The notes beneath the pieces are model-generated. The model made no database searches. It was not told the origin of the DNA and worked only from the letters and a program-made list of their open reading frames with translations. Positions 26,372 to 34,605 of a stretch of DNA of 64,000 nucleotides are shown one piece after another. Within the stretch, counting starts at the first letter, position 1. Each line of letters starts with the position of its first letter. The translations under genes and the position numbers were made by a program. Source of the stretch: Hyphomicrobium sp. D-2. GTDB lineage: Bacteria; Pseudomonadota; Alphaproteobacteria; Rhizobiales; Hyphomicrobiaceae. Location of the stretch: positions 124,001 through 188,000 of the forward strand of contig NZ_JARXLA010000005.1 in the NCBI RefSeq assembly GCF_029872155.1, written 5' to 3'.

Positions 26372-27715
26372 TCACGGATCGTTGGGCGCATCCATCGCAA
26401 GAGCAACGAGGCCGGCGCCGTGGCGTTCAATCCGCCCGGCCAGGGCCAGCTCGATCAGCGCCACCTGAACCGATCTGATCGATAGTCCGGTGGACCGCAC
26501 CAGACTATCGATGTCAGTGGGAGCGGGGCCGAGGGCGCCGATTATCGTTTCGCTGTCGTTTTTGACCGGCTGGCCTGATGGTGCTCGGCCCGGTGGTGCA
26601 TTGGCCGTAATTCCAGCGGCGGCCGTCCTGTTGGCAAAGGTGAGCGCTTCGACGCCGATAGTCTCCGTACGCGCGCTTGCATGGCCGGGGCTGAGGGTGG
26701 AACGCTGGCGTGTATCGTTCGCACCTAAATCTCCGGACGCTGAATCCCGCCATTCGCCTGCGTGTGGATAGACCGCCGGTTGATCCTCGCGGAAATGGCG
26801 TAGGGGCGTATCGGTCAGCGGCATCAGGGCCGCGATCACGTCGTCAGCCTCGGTCACCAGCGTGGCACCCGATTTCAGTAATCCGTTGGTGCCTTCGGCG
26901 CGCGGATCGAGCGGGTGGCCAGGAACCGCAAAGACTTCGCGGCCCTGTTCCGCCGCCAGCCGCGCGGTAACGAGGCTGCCGGAACGGCGGGCGGCTTCGA
27001 CGATGACAACCCCCAGCGACAGGCCTGAAATGATGCGGTTGCGGCGGGGAAATGACTGCGCGCGGGCGACATAGCCGAACGGCATCTCGGTAACCGTGCA
27101 CCCGCGTTCGCCGATTGTACGCTGCAGGGCTTCGTGCTCCGGCGGATAGACCACGTCCAGGCCATTGGCTACGACTGCGACCGTGCCGGTTTCCATCGCG
27201 GCTGTGTGCGCCGCCGCGTCGATGCCGCGGGCGAGCCCCGACGTGATGACAAAGCCGCCGATGCCGATGCCGCGCGCCAGTTGTGCGGCAATGCGAGTGC
27301 CTGCAGCAGAACAGGCGCGCGAGCCAACGATGCCGACACTGGGGCGATTGAGCAGATTAGCGTCGCCTTTGATTGCGATGACCGGCGGAGGTGCATCGAG
27401 GGCGGCAAGGGGGGCAGGATAGTCGGCATCGCCGATGAGCAGGAAGCGGGCGCCGAATTTCTCTGCGCGCTTCAGTTCAGCCTCGATATCCTTGGCGGCC
27501 GCGATGCGTATCGTGGTGCGATGACCGCCACGGCGGGATAATTCCGGCAAGTGCGCCAGTGCATCACTCGGCGTGCTGCAGTGGGCAATAAGATCGCGGA
27601 ACGTCGCCGGGCCGACGTTCTCGGAGCGTGCAAGACGTATGGCTGCGACGCGTTGTTCGCCCACAAATGGCGCTACAGCGAAGCCGCGCGCTTGTTCTGC
27701 ATCACTCCCGGGCAC
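26372..27715 (-). CDS. dprA: DprA, DNA-processing protein
   Basis: DprA loads RecA on incoming single-stranded DNA during transformation. The Rossmann-like core is clear: [33 protein letters not shown], a block with [25 protein letters not shown] and [29 protein letters not shown]-terminal winged-helix region (about 385-447 from this start), [31 protein letters not shown], is joined by a long Ala/Thr/Asp-rich linker. I start at the GTG at 27715, which has GGAGAGGAG upstream; a TTG at 27739 has none. It overlaps the 3' end of plsY by 14 bases, so the two are probably cotranscribed. Confidence 0.93.
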   Translation of the reverse strand: MPGSDAEQARGFAVAPFVGEQRVAAIRLARSENVGPATFRDLIAHCSTPSDALAHLPELSRRGGHRTTIRIAAAKDIEAELKRAEKFGARFLLIGDADYPAPLAALDAPPPVIAIKGDANLLNRPSVGIVGSRACSAAGTRIAAQLARGIGIGGFVITSGLARGIDAAAHTAAMETGTVAVVANGLDVVYPPEHEALQRTIGERGCTVTEMPFGYVARAQSFPRRNRIISGLSLGVVIVEAARRSGSLVTARLAAEQGREVFAVPGHPLDPRAEGTNGLLKSGATLVTEADDVIAALMPLTDTPLRHFREDQPAVYPHAGEWRDSASGDLGANDTRQRSTLSPGHASARTETIGVEALTFANRTAAAGITANAPPGRAPSGQPVKNDSETIIGALGPAPTDIDSLVRSTGLSIRSVQVALIELALAGRIERHGAGLVALAMDAPNDP

Positions 27716-28328
27716 CGATCCGTGGCTCCTCTCCCGCAAGCAACCGCCGGATGTTGGCGTGATGCTTTGCGATCAGCATCAAGGAAAGAAGTCCAGCGAG
27801 TATGGCCGCCGATTGCTGCCCCATGACGAACAGGCCGACAGGGACGGCAGCGGCTGCCACCAGCGCAGAAAGCGAGGAATATCGCGTCAAAGCCGCGACC
27901 AGCAGCCAGATAGCGCAAAACGCCAGCGCCGCGCGCCAATCGACGCCCAGCAGCACGCCGATATAGGTGGCGACGCCTTTGCCGCCGCGAAAGCCGAGCC
28001 ACACCGGAAAAATGTGGCCGAGAAATGCGGCGAGGCCCGCCAGCAGCGGAGCGATTTCAGCGATGTTGGCGTTGCCGCTCATCTCGCCGAGCCAACGCCC
28101 GATCAGGACAGCAGCGGTGCCCTTCAGTGCATCAAGCAGCAGCGTGAGGGCAGCAAGGCGCTTGTTCCCGGTGCGCAGTACGTTGGTTGCGCCGATGTTG
28201 CCGGACCCAATCTTGCGCACGTCCCCGAGGCCGGCCGCGCGGGTCAGCAGCAGGCCGAATGGAATCGACCCGAGCAGATATCCAAGCGCCACGGCCGCAA
28301 GCGTGAAGGGGCTGGTGATAACGTCCAT
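27702..28328 (-). CDS. plsY: PlsY, acyl-phosphate:glycerol-3-phosphate acyltransferase
   Basis: PlsY adds the first acyl chain to glycerol-3-phosphate from acyl phosphate, at the inner membrane. The 208-residue protein has five to six hydrophobic helices and the three conserved PlsY motifs: [31 protein letters not shown] and [17 protein letters not shown], with GKGVA the phosphate-binding loop. In related genomes pyrC and pyrB usually sit upstream of plsY; here about 8.3 kb of sugar-nucleotide genes intervene. It is cotranscribed with dprA. Confidence 0.95.
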   Translation of the reverse strand: MDVITSPFTLAAVALGYLLGSIPFGLLLTRAAGLGDVRKIGSGNIGATNVLRTGNKRLAALTLLLDALKGTAAVLIGRWLGEMSGNANIAEIAPLLAGLAAFLGHIFPVWLGFRGGKGVATYIGVLLGVDWRAALAFCAIWLLVAALTRYSSLSALVAAAAVPVGLFVMGQQSAAILAGLLSLMLIAKHHANIRRLLAGEEPRIGARE

Positions 28329-28659
28329 GGTGAAGCGCCGTATCCTGTCCCGACGGAGCGTCGCCTATATGCGGCCTCCGCAGTTGCGCAAAGTACTTGT
28401 TGAGCATAGCCCCTGCAACTGGTCCGCATCATTTGACCAGCATCAGCCCGACAGCGGAGGGCCATCTCGCCCATGCCGGAGCCGGGGCTGACAGATGAAG
28501 TTATGCCGGCTATTTGCGCGTGAAAAGATTGCAGTGTGGCGCTGATATTTGCCATCTGTCGTCATGCGGATTCTGCCGTTATCTGATCCTGGACGGAAAC
28601 TTGCGGTCGCGCTCAAGCGGCCCAGCCCCATTTTTGTGAACTGAGAACTGGACATAGCG
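28329..28659. other. Intergenic region between plsY and the epimerase gene
   Basis: These 331 bases lie between divergent genes and must hold promoters for both. I see no RNA gene, no repeat and no clear terminator. This marks the left border of the inserted-looking sugar-nucleotide block, but there are no mobile-element remains or direct repeats here. Confidence 0.5.
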
Positions 28660-29739
28660 ATGAGCAAACCGGCGAAGACCATTGTCACCATCGTTGGCGC
28701 CAGACCGCAGTTCATCAAGGTTGCTCCGGTAAGCCGCGCGCTGCGGGACACAGGCTCGATTTCGGAAATCCTCGTCCACACCGGCCAGCATTTCGATGCC
28801 AACATGTCGGACGTGTTTTTTGACGAACTGGGTATCGCGCGGCCGGACTATAATCTTGATGTCGGCGGTGGCGGACACGGTGCAATGACAGGCCTGATGC
28901 TGCAACGGATTGAGCCGCTGCTGCAGGACATTCGCCCCGATGCTGTGCTGATCTATGGCGACACCAACTCGACGCTGGCGGGAGCACTAACGGCAGCCAA
29001 GCTGCATATTCCGGTGGCACATGTTGAGGCCGGTCTGCGGTCGTTCAATCGCGCGATGCCGGAGGAGATCAACCGGGTTGTCGCCGATCACCTTTCGGAT
29101 TTGCTGTTCGCCTCAACCGATGTAGCGGTGGCGAACCTGCTGCACGAAGGCGTCGACAGCGCCAAGGTGCATCATGTCGGTGACGTGATGTACGACGCTG
29201 CGCTGCTGTTTGCTGACCGTGCCAAGGAGCGCACGCTGCTTGCCGATCTGGGTCTTGAGCCGGGACGTTATGTTCTCTCGACGTTGCACCGGGCTGAGAA
29301 CACCGACAGTCCGCAGCGTCTCGGCGCTCTGGTGGCCGCTCTCGATCGGGTAGCACAGCAGATACCGGTGGTGCTGCCACTGCATCCGCGCACGCGCGGT
29401 GCCATGGAACGGCAGGGCCTTCGTTTTGAGCGCGTGAAGACGATTGATCCTGTCGGCTACCTCGACATGATCGCGCTTGAATCCAACGCAGCGGTGATTG
29501 CCACCGATTCCGGCGGTGTGCAGAAAGAAGCGTTCTTCTACGCCGTTCCCTGTGTCACCCTGCGCGACGAAACGGAATGGACGGAGCTGATCGAGCTTGG
29601 CTGGAACCAGCTTGCGGCACCGGATGGACCTGCAATTTCGGAGCAGATCCTGTCGGCTGTAGGACGCAAGGGCACCGAGGCGTTTCCCTACGGCAATGGC
29701 GATGCGGCGCGCTTGATCGCTGAGAAATTGGCGGGTTAG
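28660..29739 (+). CDS. wbpI: Non-hydrolysing UDP-sugar 2-epimerase, WbpI/WecB type
   Basis: The protein inverts C2 of a UDP-2-acetamido sugar, as WecB does for UDP-GlcNAc and WbpI for UDP-2,3-diacetamido-glucuronic acid. Family signatures are IVGARPQFIKVAPVSRAL at the N-terminus, VEAGLRSFNRAMPEEINR, LHRAENTD and TDSGGVQKEAFFY. The clear neighbours WbpE, WbpB, WbpA and WbpD favour WbpI, the last step of the mannuronic acid route, over WecB, but sequence reading alone cannot separate them. At 359 residues the length is normal. The gene is transcribed alone, opposite to wbpE. Confidence 0.85.
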   Translation: MSKPAKTIVTIVGARPQFIKVAPVSRALRDTGSISEILVHTGQHFDANMSDVFFDELGIARPDYNLDVGGGGHGAMTGLMLQRIEPLLQDIRPDAVLIYGDTNSTLAGALTAAKLHIPVAHVEAGLRSFNRAMPEEINRVVADHLSDLLFASTDVAVANLLHEGVDSAKVHHVGDVMYDAALLFADRAKERTLLADLGLEPGRYVLSTLHRAENTDSPQRLGALVAALDRVAQQIPVVLPLHPRTRGAMERQGLRFERVKTIDPVGYLDMIALESNAAVIATDSGGVQKEAFFYAVPCVTLRDETEWTELIELGWNQLAAPDGPAISEQILSAVGRKGTEAFPYGNGDAARLIAEKLAG

Positions 29740-29873
29740 GCACGGGCACATGGGGCGCATTTCGTTGCGCCTCATGCCATGCCGAAGCTTTTCAAGCGTC
29801 GCCGATGAACCTGCGCACCTTGTGCAAAGATTGCGCTGGGTGGGACCCCACACCACCGCGGAGCCCCGCCGTG

Positions 29874-31025
29874 TTATGCGTCGGCTGCAAGTGCGCCGGC
29901 GAGAGCGCTGACGACATGATCCTGATCGGCTTCGGTCAGGTCCGGCCCCATTGGTAATGACATCACATGCGCGCCAAGCCACGCGCTGGCCGGTGTTGGA
30001 TCGCTGTTACCAAGGTTGCGATATGCATCCTGAGCATTGAGCGGAATTGGATAGTGCACGGCGGTTGGCACGCCAGCCTGTAGGAGGCGGCTTTGCACTT
30101 CGGCACGGTTGGGAACGAGAACCGTGTATTGCGCGTGGACGCTGGTGCGGCCGTCCAGCATCGCCAGAGACCGGGCGCCGGTCAGCGGAGCGTTCAGATC
30201 CGACGCATCGACGGTGCAGAAACCAGGCACTGTTTCGCGGAGCAGCGCGTCGTAACGCGTGCCGATGCGCACGCGCTCGGAAACTTCCCAGTCGAACCGG
30301 GGCAGCTTTGCAAGCACGATTGCGCATTGCAGGGTGTCCATCCGGCCGCCAACGCCGATGCGGGTGTGCACGTAGCGTTTGCTCTGGCCGTGTACGCGGA
30401 TCTCGCGCGCAGCCTGCGCGAGGGCGTCATCGTCCGTGAACAGAGCGCCGCCGTCGCCGTAGCAGCCCAGCGGCTTGGACGGAAAGAAGCTCGTGGCGCC
30501 GAATGTCGATAGTCCGCAGCTCTTGCGGCCGTGGTAGTCGGAGCCGAAGCTCTGGCAACCATCCTCGATGACCGGAATGCCGTGTTCGGCGGCGATGGCG
30601 TTGATTGCGTCCATCTCCGCCACCTGGCCATAGAGACTGACCGGGATGATGGCTTTGGTGCGCGGCGTAATTTTCGCTGCAATCAGTGTCGGGTCGATGT
30701 TGGCAGTGCGCGGATCGACATCGACGAAAATGGGCTTGGCGCCCAGCAGTACGATCACTTCAGCCGTCGCGACGAACGTGAAAGGTGTGGTGATGACTTC
30801 ATCGCCGTGGCCAACGCCTAGCGCCATCAGCGCGATGAGCAGCGCTTCGGTTCCGCTGGAAACGCTCACGCAATGCCTGACGCCAACATAGGCCGACAGC
30901 GCCGTTTCAAGTTCGGCGACCTCTGGTCCCATGATGTATTGGCCGTGAGCCAGCACCGCTGCGATACGCCGCTCAAGATCTTCCTTGATAGCGGTTTGCT
31001 GCGTCTTGAGATCGATGAATTGCAT
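29874..31025 (-). CDS. wbpE: PLP-dependent aminotransferase, WbpE type (DegT/DnrJ/EryC1/StrS)
   Basis: This sugar aminotransferase would transfer an amino group from glutamate to C3 of a 3-keto UDP-uronic acid. The PLP lysine lies in SFFPSKPLGCYGDGGA (Lys184 from this start), and the N-terminal FIDLKTQQTAIKEDLERR, with MGPEVAELE, is typical of WbpE-like enzymes. Other family marks are SSGTEALLIAL and IPVIEDGCQSFGSDY. The ATG at 31025 is preceded by GAGAG; the longer TTG frame is not. It is followed upstream by wbpB and wbpA on the same strand, with gaps of 158 and 23 bases, so the three are probably one transcript. Confidence 0.88.
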   Translation of the reverse strand: MQFIDLKTQQTAIKEDLERRIAAVLAHGQYIMGPEVAELETALSAYVGVRHCVSVSSGTEALLIALMALGVGHGDEVITTPFTFVATAEVIVLLGAKPIFVDVDPRTANIDPTLIAAKITPRTKAIIPVSLYGQVAEMDAINAIAAEHGIPVIEDGCQSFGSDYHGRKSCGLSTFGATSFFPSKPLGCYGDGGALFTDDDALAQAAREIRVHGQSKRYVHTRIGVGGRMDTLQCAIVLAKLPRFDWEVSERVRIGTRYDALLRETVPGFCTVDASDLNAPLTGARSLAMLDGRTSVHAQYTVLVPNRAEVQSRLLQAGVPTAVHYPIPLNAQDAYRNLGNSDPTPASAWLGAHVMSLPMGPDLTEADQDHVVSALAGALAADA

Positions 31026-31183
31026 GGTGTCTCTCAATCAGCCTTTTGCAATCTGTCCCGAACGTAGGCCATGCGATGCTGCATGAACCGCCTGCAGCGA
31101 GGGTTGCGCCATTTCTGAGGACGTATCACGCATGCTGGCCACGCAAAGCTCAGACTATTTGCGAGGCGTGCGCGCGTAGCTTG

Positions 31184-32233
31184 TCAGTAGTGGAGTGGCA
31201 GCGCGACCCGTCGGCCGTCGCGAGCGGACAGGTAAAGCGCAATCAAAAGCTCAAGCGATTTGAGACCCTCGCGCCCATCGGTCTCCGGCTCGGCGTTGCC
31301 GGTGAGAACATTGATGACGTTGTCATAATAAAGCGGATGCCCGAAGCCATAAACGCTGGTTGTGGCGTAATTGGCTTGTGCGATCTCGTCGTCTTCGGGC
31401 AACTTTTCGGCGAATTCCCAATGCTGGATCTCGTTGACGGCAACGCCGCCGATGCGCACTGTTCCGTGCTCGCCGAGAATAGTGATCGAGCCTTCGAAAT
31501 TTTTAGGGTGTGTGAGCATAGTGACGTTGAGCGTGCCGAGCGCACCGCTGCGCCAGCGCAGTGCGGCAACACCGGTATCCTCAACCTCGATATCGCGGGC
31601 CAGCGTGGCGGTGTAAGCCATCACGCTTTCGAGCGGGCCGATCAGCCAGTCCAGCAGATCGATGTAATGGCTGGCCTGGTTCATGTAGGCGCCGCCATCA
31701 AACTCCCACGTGCCGCGCCACTTCGCGCTGTCGTAGTATTCCTGCGGGCGCGTCCAGAAGACGTTGATTGCCACCGCGTAGATCCGCCCGAAGCGCTTGG
31801 CCTCGATAGCACGCTTCAAAAGCTGCAGCGTTGCGTTGCGGCGGTTCTGTTTGACAACGAACAGCTTCACACCCGCGCGATCGCAGGCTTCAACCATGGC
31901 GAGGCCGTCGTTCCAGCGCGTCGCCATTGGCTTTTCTGTCATGACGTGGAAGCCAGCTGCGGCCGTTTGCATCGCCTGCTGCGGATGCAGACCGCTTGGA
32001 GTCGTCAGCACAACGCAATCGGCATTGGTGGATGCCAGCATCGCTTGCAGTGACGTATGCGGCGTGGCGCCCGTTTCCTTGGCCGCAGCCTGTGCGACCT
32101 CGGGAACGATGTCGCATACATCAACAAGCTCACAACGGTCCCGGTGGGTTGCGATGGCACCGAAGTGATTTTTGGCAATGCGTCCGCACCCTACCAGCGC
32201 GAAACGTACTTTCCTGTCTTTGACCCCCGTCAT
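31184..32233 (-). CDS. wbpB: Gfo/Idh/MocA oxidoreductase, WbpB/WlbA type
   Basis: This NAD-dependent dehydrogenase would oxidise C3 of UDP-GlcNAcA. The Rossmann motif VGCGRIAKNH opens the protein, the catalytic EKP motif is present (TEKPMATRW, Lys101 from this start), and the substrate-binding half contains FWTRPQEYYDSAKWRGTW and MNQASHYIDLLDWLIGP, a block shared by WlbA/WbpB-like enzymes. I start at the ATG at 32233, with GGAG eleven bases upstream; a GTG at 32242 is less good. It lies between wbpE and wbpA. The match to the pathway step is inferred from the neighbours and these blocks. Confidence 0.88.
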   Translation of the reverse strand: MTGVKDRKVRFALVGCGRIAKNHFGAIATHRDRCELVDVCDIVPEVAQAAAKETGATPHTSLQAMLASTNADCVVLTTPSGLHPQQAMQTAAAGFHVMTEKPMATRWNDGLAMVEACDRAGVKLFVVKQNRRNATLQLLKRAIEAKRFGRIYAVAINVFWTRPQEYYDSAKWRGTWEFDGGAYMNQASHYIDLLDWLIGPLESVMAYTATLARDIEVEDTGVAALRWRSGALGTLNVTMLTHPKNFEGSITILGEHGTVRIGGVAVNEIQHWEFAEKLPEDDEIAQANYATTSVYGFGHPLYYDNVINVLTGNAEPETDGREGLKSLELLIALYLSARDGRRVALPLHY

Positions 32234-32256
32234 GGTGGGCACTCCTGCGGCGAGAG

Positions 32257-33552
32257 CTAAAGCCGGAAAACGGTGAACCCCAGATTCTGGAATTCGTGGC
32301 GGTCGTATAGAGATTTGACATCAACAAGAATGGGTGCGGCGCCGCGCACACGGGCTTTGATCTCGTCGGATGTCAGCTTGCGATAACTGTCATGGCCGAC
32401 CGCTACGACCAGCGCGTCGACGGGCGTGTCGGCCGAGATCTTTGACAACTCGATGCCGTATTCCTCGCGAACTTCTACGGGATCAGCGAGCGGATCTTCG
32501 ACGATCACATCGGCGCCGTGCTCCTTAAGTTCGCGCACAAGATCGACGACCTTGGAATTGCGCACGTCGGGGCAGTTTTCCTTGAAGGTGATGCCCATCA
32601 CGCCGATGCGGCTGCGCGGCACGTCGATGCCGCTTTTCAGCATGCGCTTGACGGTGTTGCGCGCCACGTAGCGCCCCATGTTGTCGTTGATGCGGCGCCC
32701 GGCGAGGATCACCTGCGGGATGTATCCCATCTGCTCGGCTTTATGCGTCAGATAGTAGGGATCGACGCCGATGCAGTGTCCGCCGACCAGACCGGGCCGG
32801 AAATTGAGGAAGTTCCATTTCGTGCCGGCAGCAGCCAGTACCTCGGCGGTGTCGATCCCGGCGCGTGCGAACACAACAGACAATTCGTTCATGAGCGCAA
32901 TGTTGAGATCGCGCTGTGTATTCTCGATGACCTTCGATGCTTCGGCCACTTGTATGCTGCTGGCCTTGTGGGTGCCGGCGGTGATGATCGACGCATAGAG
33001 CGCATCAACGACGTCGGCGATCTCTGGCGTGGAGCCGCTCGTCACCTTCACGATCGTTGGCAGCTTGTGCTGCTTGTCGGCGGGGTTGATACGCTCGGGG
33101 CTGTAGCCGCAGAAAAAGTCTTGGTTGAAGACCATGCCGGACGCTGCCGCCAGCACCGGAACGCACACCTCTTCGGTCGCGCCGGGATAGACGGTCGATT
33201 CGTAAATGACGATGGCGCCCTTCGGCATCACGCTGCCGACCGTATTGGAAGCCTTGATCAGCGGATTCAAATCCGGCCGGTTGGCATTGTCGATCGGCGT
33301 GGGAACCGTGATGATGAAAAAGCGGCAGTCCTTGAGATCATCAGGATTGCTGGTGAAGCTAAGCTGCTTTGCACTGGCAAGCTCATCGGGCTCCACTTCG
33401 AGCGTGCGGTCGACGCCCTTGCGCAATTCATCAACGCGTTCGGCATTGATATCAAAGCCGACTACGCGGCGCTTTTTTCCGAACTCTACGGCAAGCGGTA
33501 ATCCGACATAGCCGAGTCCGATAAGCGCAATATTTCCTTCAACTCTGTCCAC
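32257..33552 (-). CDS. wbpA: UDP-N-acetylglucosamine 6-dehydrogenase, WbpA/TviB type
   Basis: This nucleotide-sugar dehydrogenase oxidises the C6 alcohol of a UDP-N-acetyl sugar to a carboxylate in two NAD-dependent steps, giving the first committed uronic acid. The N-terminal Rossmann motif is ALIGLGYVGLPLAVEF, the catalytic cysteine is C260 in LVGGHCIGVDPYYL, and FCGYSPERINPADK and the ENTQRDLNIALMNE helix match the WbpA/WbpO/TviB group. GlcNAc, not GalNAc, is the likely substrate because the wbpB, wbpE, wbpD and wbpI homologues are all present. Translation begins at GTG, 12 bases after an AGGA. It is first in the wbpA-wbpB-wbpE transcript. Confidence 0.92.
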   Translation of the reverse strand: MDRVEGNIALIGLGYVGLPLAVEFGKKRRVVGFDINAERVDELRKGVDRTLEVEPDELASAKQLSFTSNPDDLKDCRFFIITVPTPIDNANRPDLNPLIKASNTVGSVMPKGAIVIYESTVYPGATEEVCVPVLAAASGMVFNQDFFCGYSPERINPADKQHKLPTIVKVTSGSTPEIADVVDALYASIITAGTHKASSIQVAEASKVIENTQRDLNIALMNELSVVFARAGIDTAEVLAAAGTKWNFLNFRPGLVGGHCIGVDPYYLTHKAEQMGYIPQVILAGRRINDNMGRYVARNTVKRMLKSGIDVPRSRIGVMGITFKENCPDVRNSKVVDLVRELKEHGADVIVEDPLADPVEVREEYGIELSKISADTPVDALVVAVGHDSYRKLTSDEIKARVRGAAPILVDVKSLYDRHEFQNLGFTVFRL

Positions 33553-33932
33553 GGAAAAAATCCTGCAATTGCTGTAATGAAGATATTCGGTTTGAGATAT
33601 CCCGGCTGGGAGAAAAATGCGTGGCAGTCACGAAAGAGGTGTTGGAAGAGGCGCCATGTAGACACTGTGAAAACGTCTCCGCCAGCAAGAGTGGATAGCT
33701 CAGGGAATGCTTGTTTTGCAACTTATTTGCTGGGGATAAGAGGTTTTGCTGCCGCGCAGAATGGAACCTGTCGCTAGTCTCCATGATCGCATATCATAGC
33801 GGTGCATTGGGGCCGCTAAGTCCGAATTTTCTGCATGTCGGGCAATAACGGTTGTCACACTTGGGGCCAGGTTCCCTTCAATGGAAGCTGGCCTATCCGC
33901 GCATCAGAACGCCAATACGAAAGCAAAGACGA
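33553..33932. other. Intergenic region between divergent wbpA and wbpD
   Basis: These 380 bases hold the promoters of two divergent sugar-nucleotide transcripts. The composition is more AT-rich than the flanking genes. No RNA gene, credible frame or strong operator is seen. Confidence 0.5.
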
Positions 33933-34508
33933 ATGAGCAGCGAACCCTTTGTGCACGAAAGTGCCTACGTGGATGATGGCGTCGAACTGGGCGAGGGGTC
34001 GAAAGTCTGGCATTTCAGCCATATCCTTTCGGGGTGCCGCATTGGACGCAATTGCTCCATTGGCCAGAATGTCATGATTGGCCCCAATGTGCCTGTCGGT
34101 GACAACTGCAAAATCCAGAACAACGTCTCGCTTTATAAGGGCGTTGAACTGGAGGACGGAGTGTTCTGCGGTCCGTCGTCAGTGTTCACAAATGTTATAA
34201 ATCCGCGCGCCGAGGTTGAGCGAAAGGATGAGTTTCGCATTACGCGGATCCGGCGCGGAGCAACGATTGGCGCTAACGCAACGATCGTCTGCGGCAATGA
34301 GCTGGGCGAATATTGTCTGATTGCTGCGGGCGCGGTTGTCACCAAGTCGGTACCGGCGTTTGCATTGATGGCCGGTGTGCCCGCGCGTCGGATGGGTTGG
34401 GTATCACGGTCGGGCGAGATACTCGACGAGACGCTGATCTGCCCGCGCACGGGCGAGCGCTATGAAATGGTCGGCGACGCGCTGAAACTGGTTGAAGCCC
34501 AAGGGTAG
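33933..34508 (+). CDS. wbpD: Sugar O/N-acetyltransferase with left-handed beta helix, WbpD type
   Basis: This enzyme would acetylate the 3-amino group of UDP-GlcNAc3NA using acetyl-CoA. The hexapeptide repeats of a left-handed beta helix are plain ([53 protein letters not shown]), then an [12 protein letters not shown] loop and a second helix part [19 protein letters not shown], the WbpD pattern. From the ATG at 33933 the length is 191 residues, normal for WbpD; a longer frame to 33852 lacks support. It is transcribed opposite to wbpA, and asnB lies convergent downstream. Confidence 0.88.
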   Translation: MSSEPFVHESAYVDDGVELGEGSKVWHFSHILSGCRIGRNCSIGQNVMIGPNVPVGDNCKIQNNVSLYKGVELEDGVFCGPSSVFTNVINPRAEVERKDEFRITRIRRGATIGANATIVCGNELGEYCLIAAGAVVTKSVPAFALMAGVPARRMGWVSRSGEILDETLICPRTGERYEMVGDALKLVEAQG

Positions 34509-34605
34509 TACAACCGGGATCGCTCGGTATTGGATTGAAGGCGAGCCGCGCGTGATGCACCTTCAAGCTGCGCCGCGGTTAGATCATCACAGCCAAATGG
34601 GCCGC

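Noticed and set aside
29113-29982. Minus-strand frame of 289 residues over the epimerase gene
   Set aside because: It overlaps the WbpI-like gene antisense and the start of wbpE. No domain is visible and the wbp genes explain the region.
31046-32053. Plus-strand frame of 335 residues over wbpB
   Set aside because: It runs antisense through wbpB, whose Rossmann and EKP motifs are clear, and has no domain of its own.
32518-33501. Plus-strand frame of 327 residues over wbpA
   Set aside because: It is the antisense shadow of the UDP-sugar dehydrogenase with an intact catalytic cysteine.
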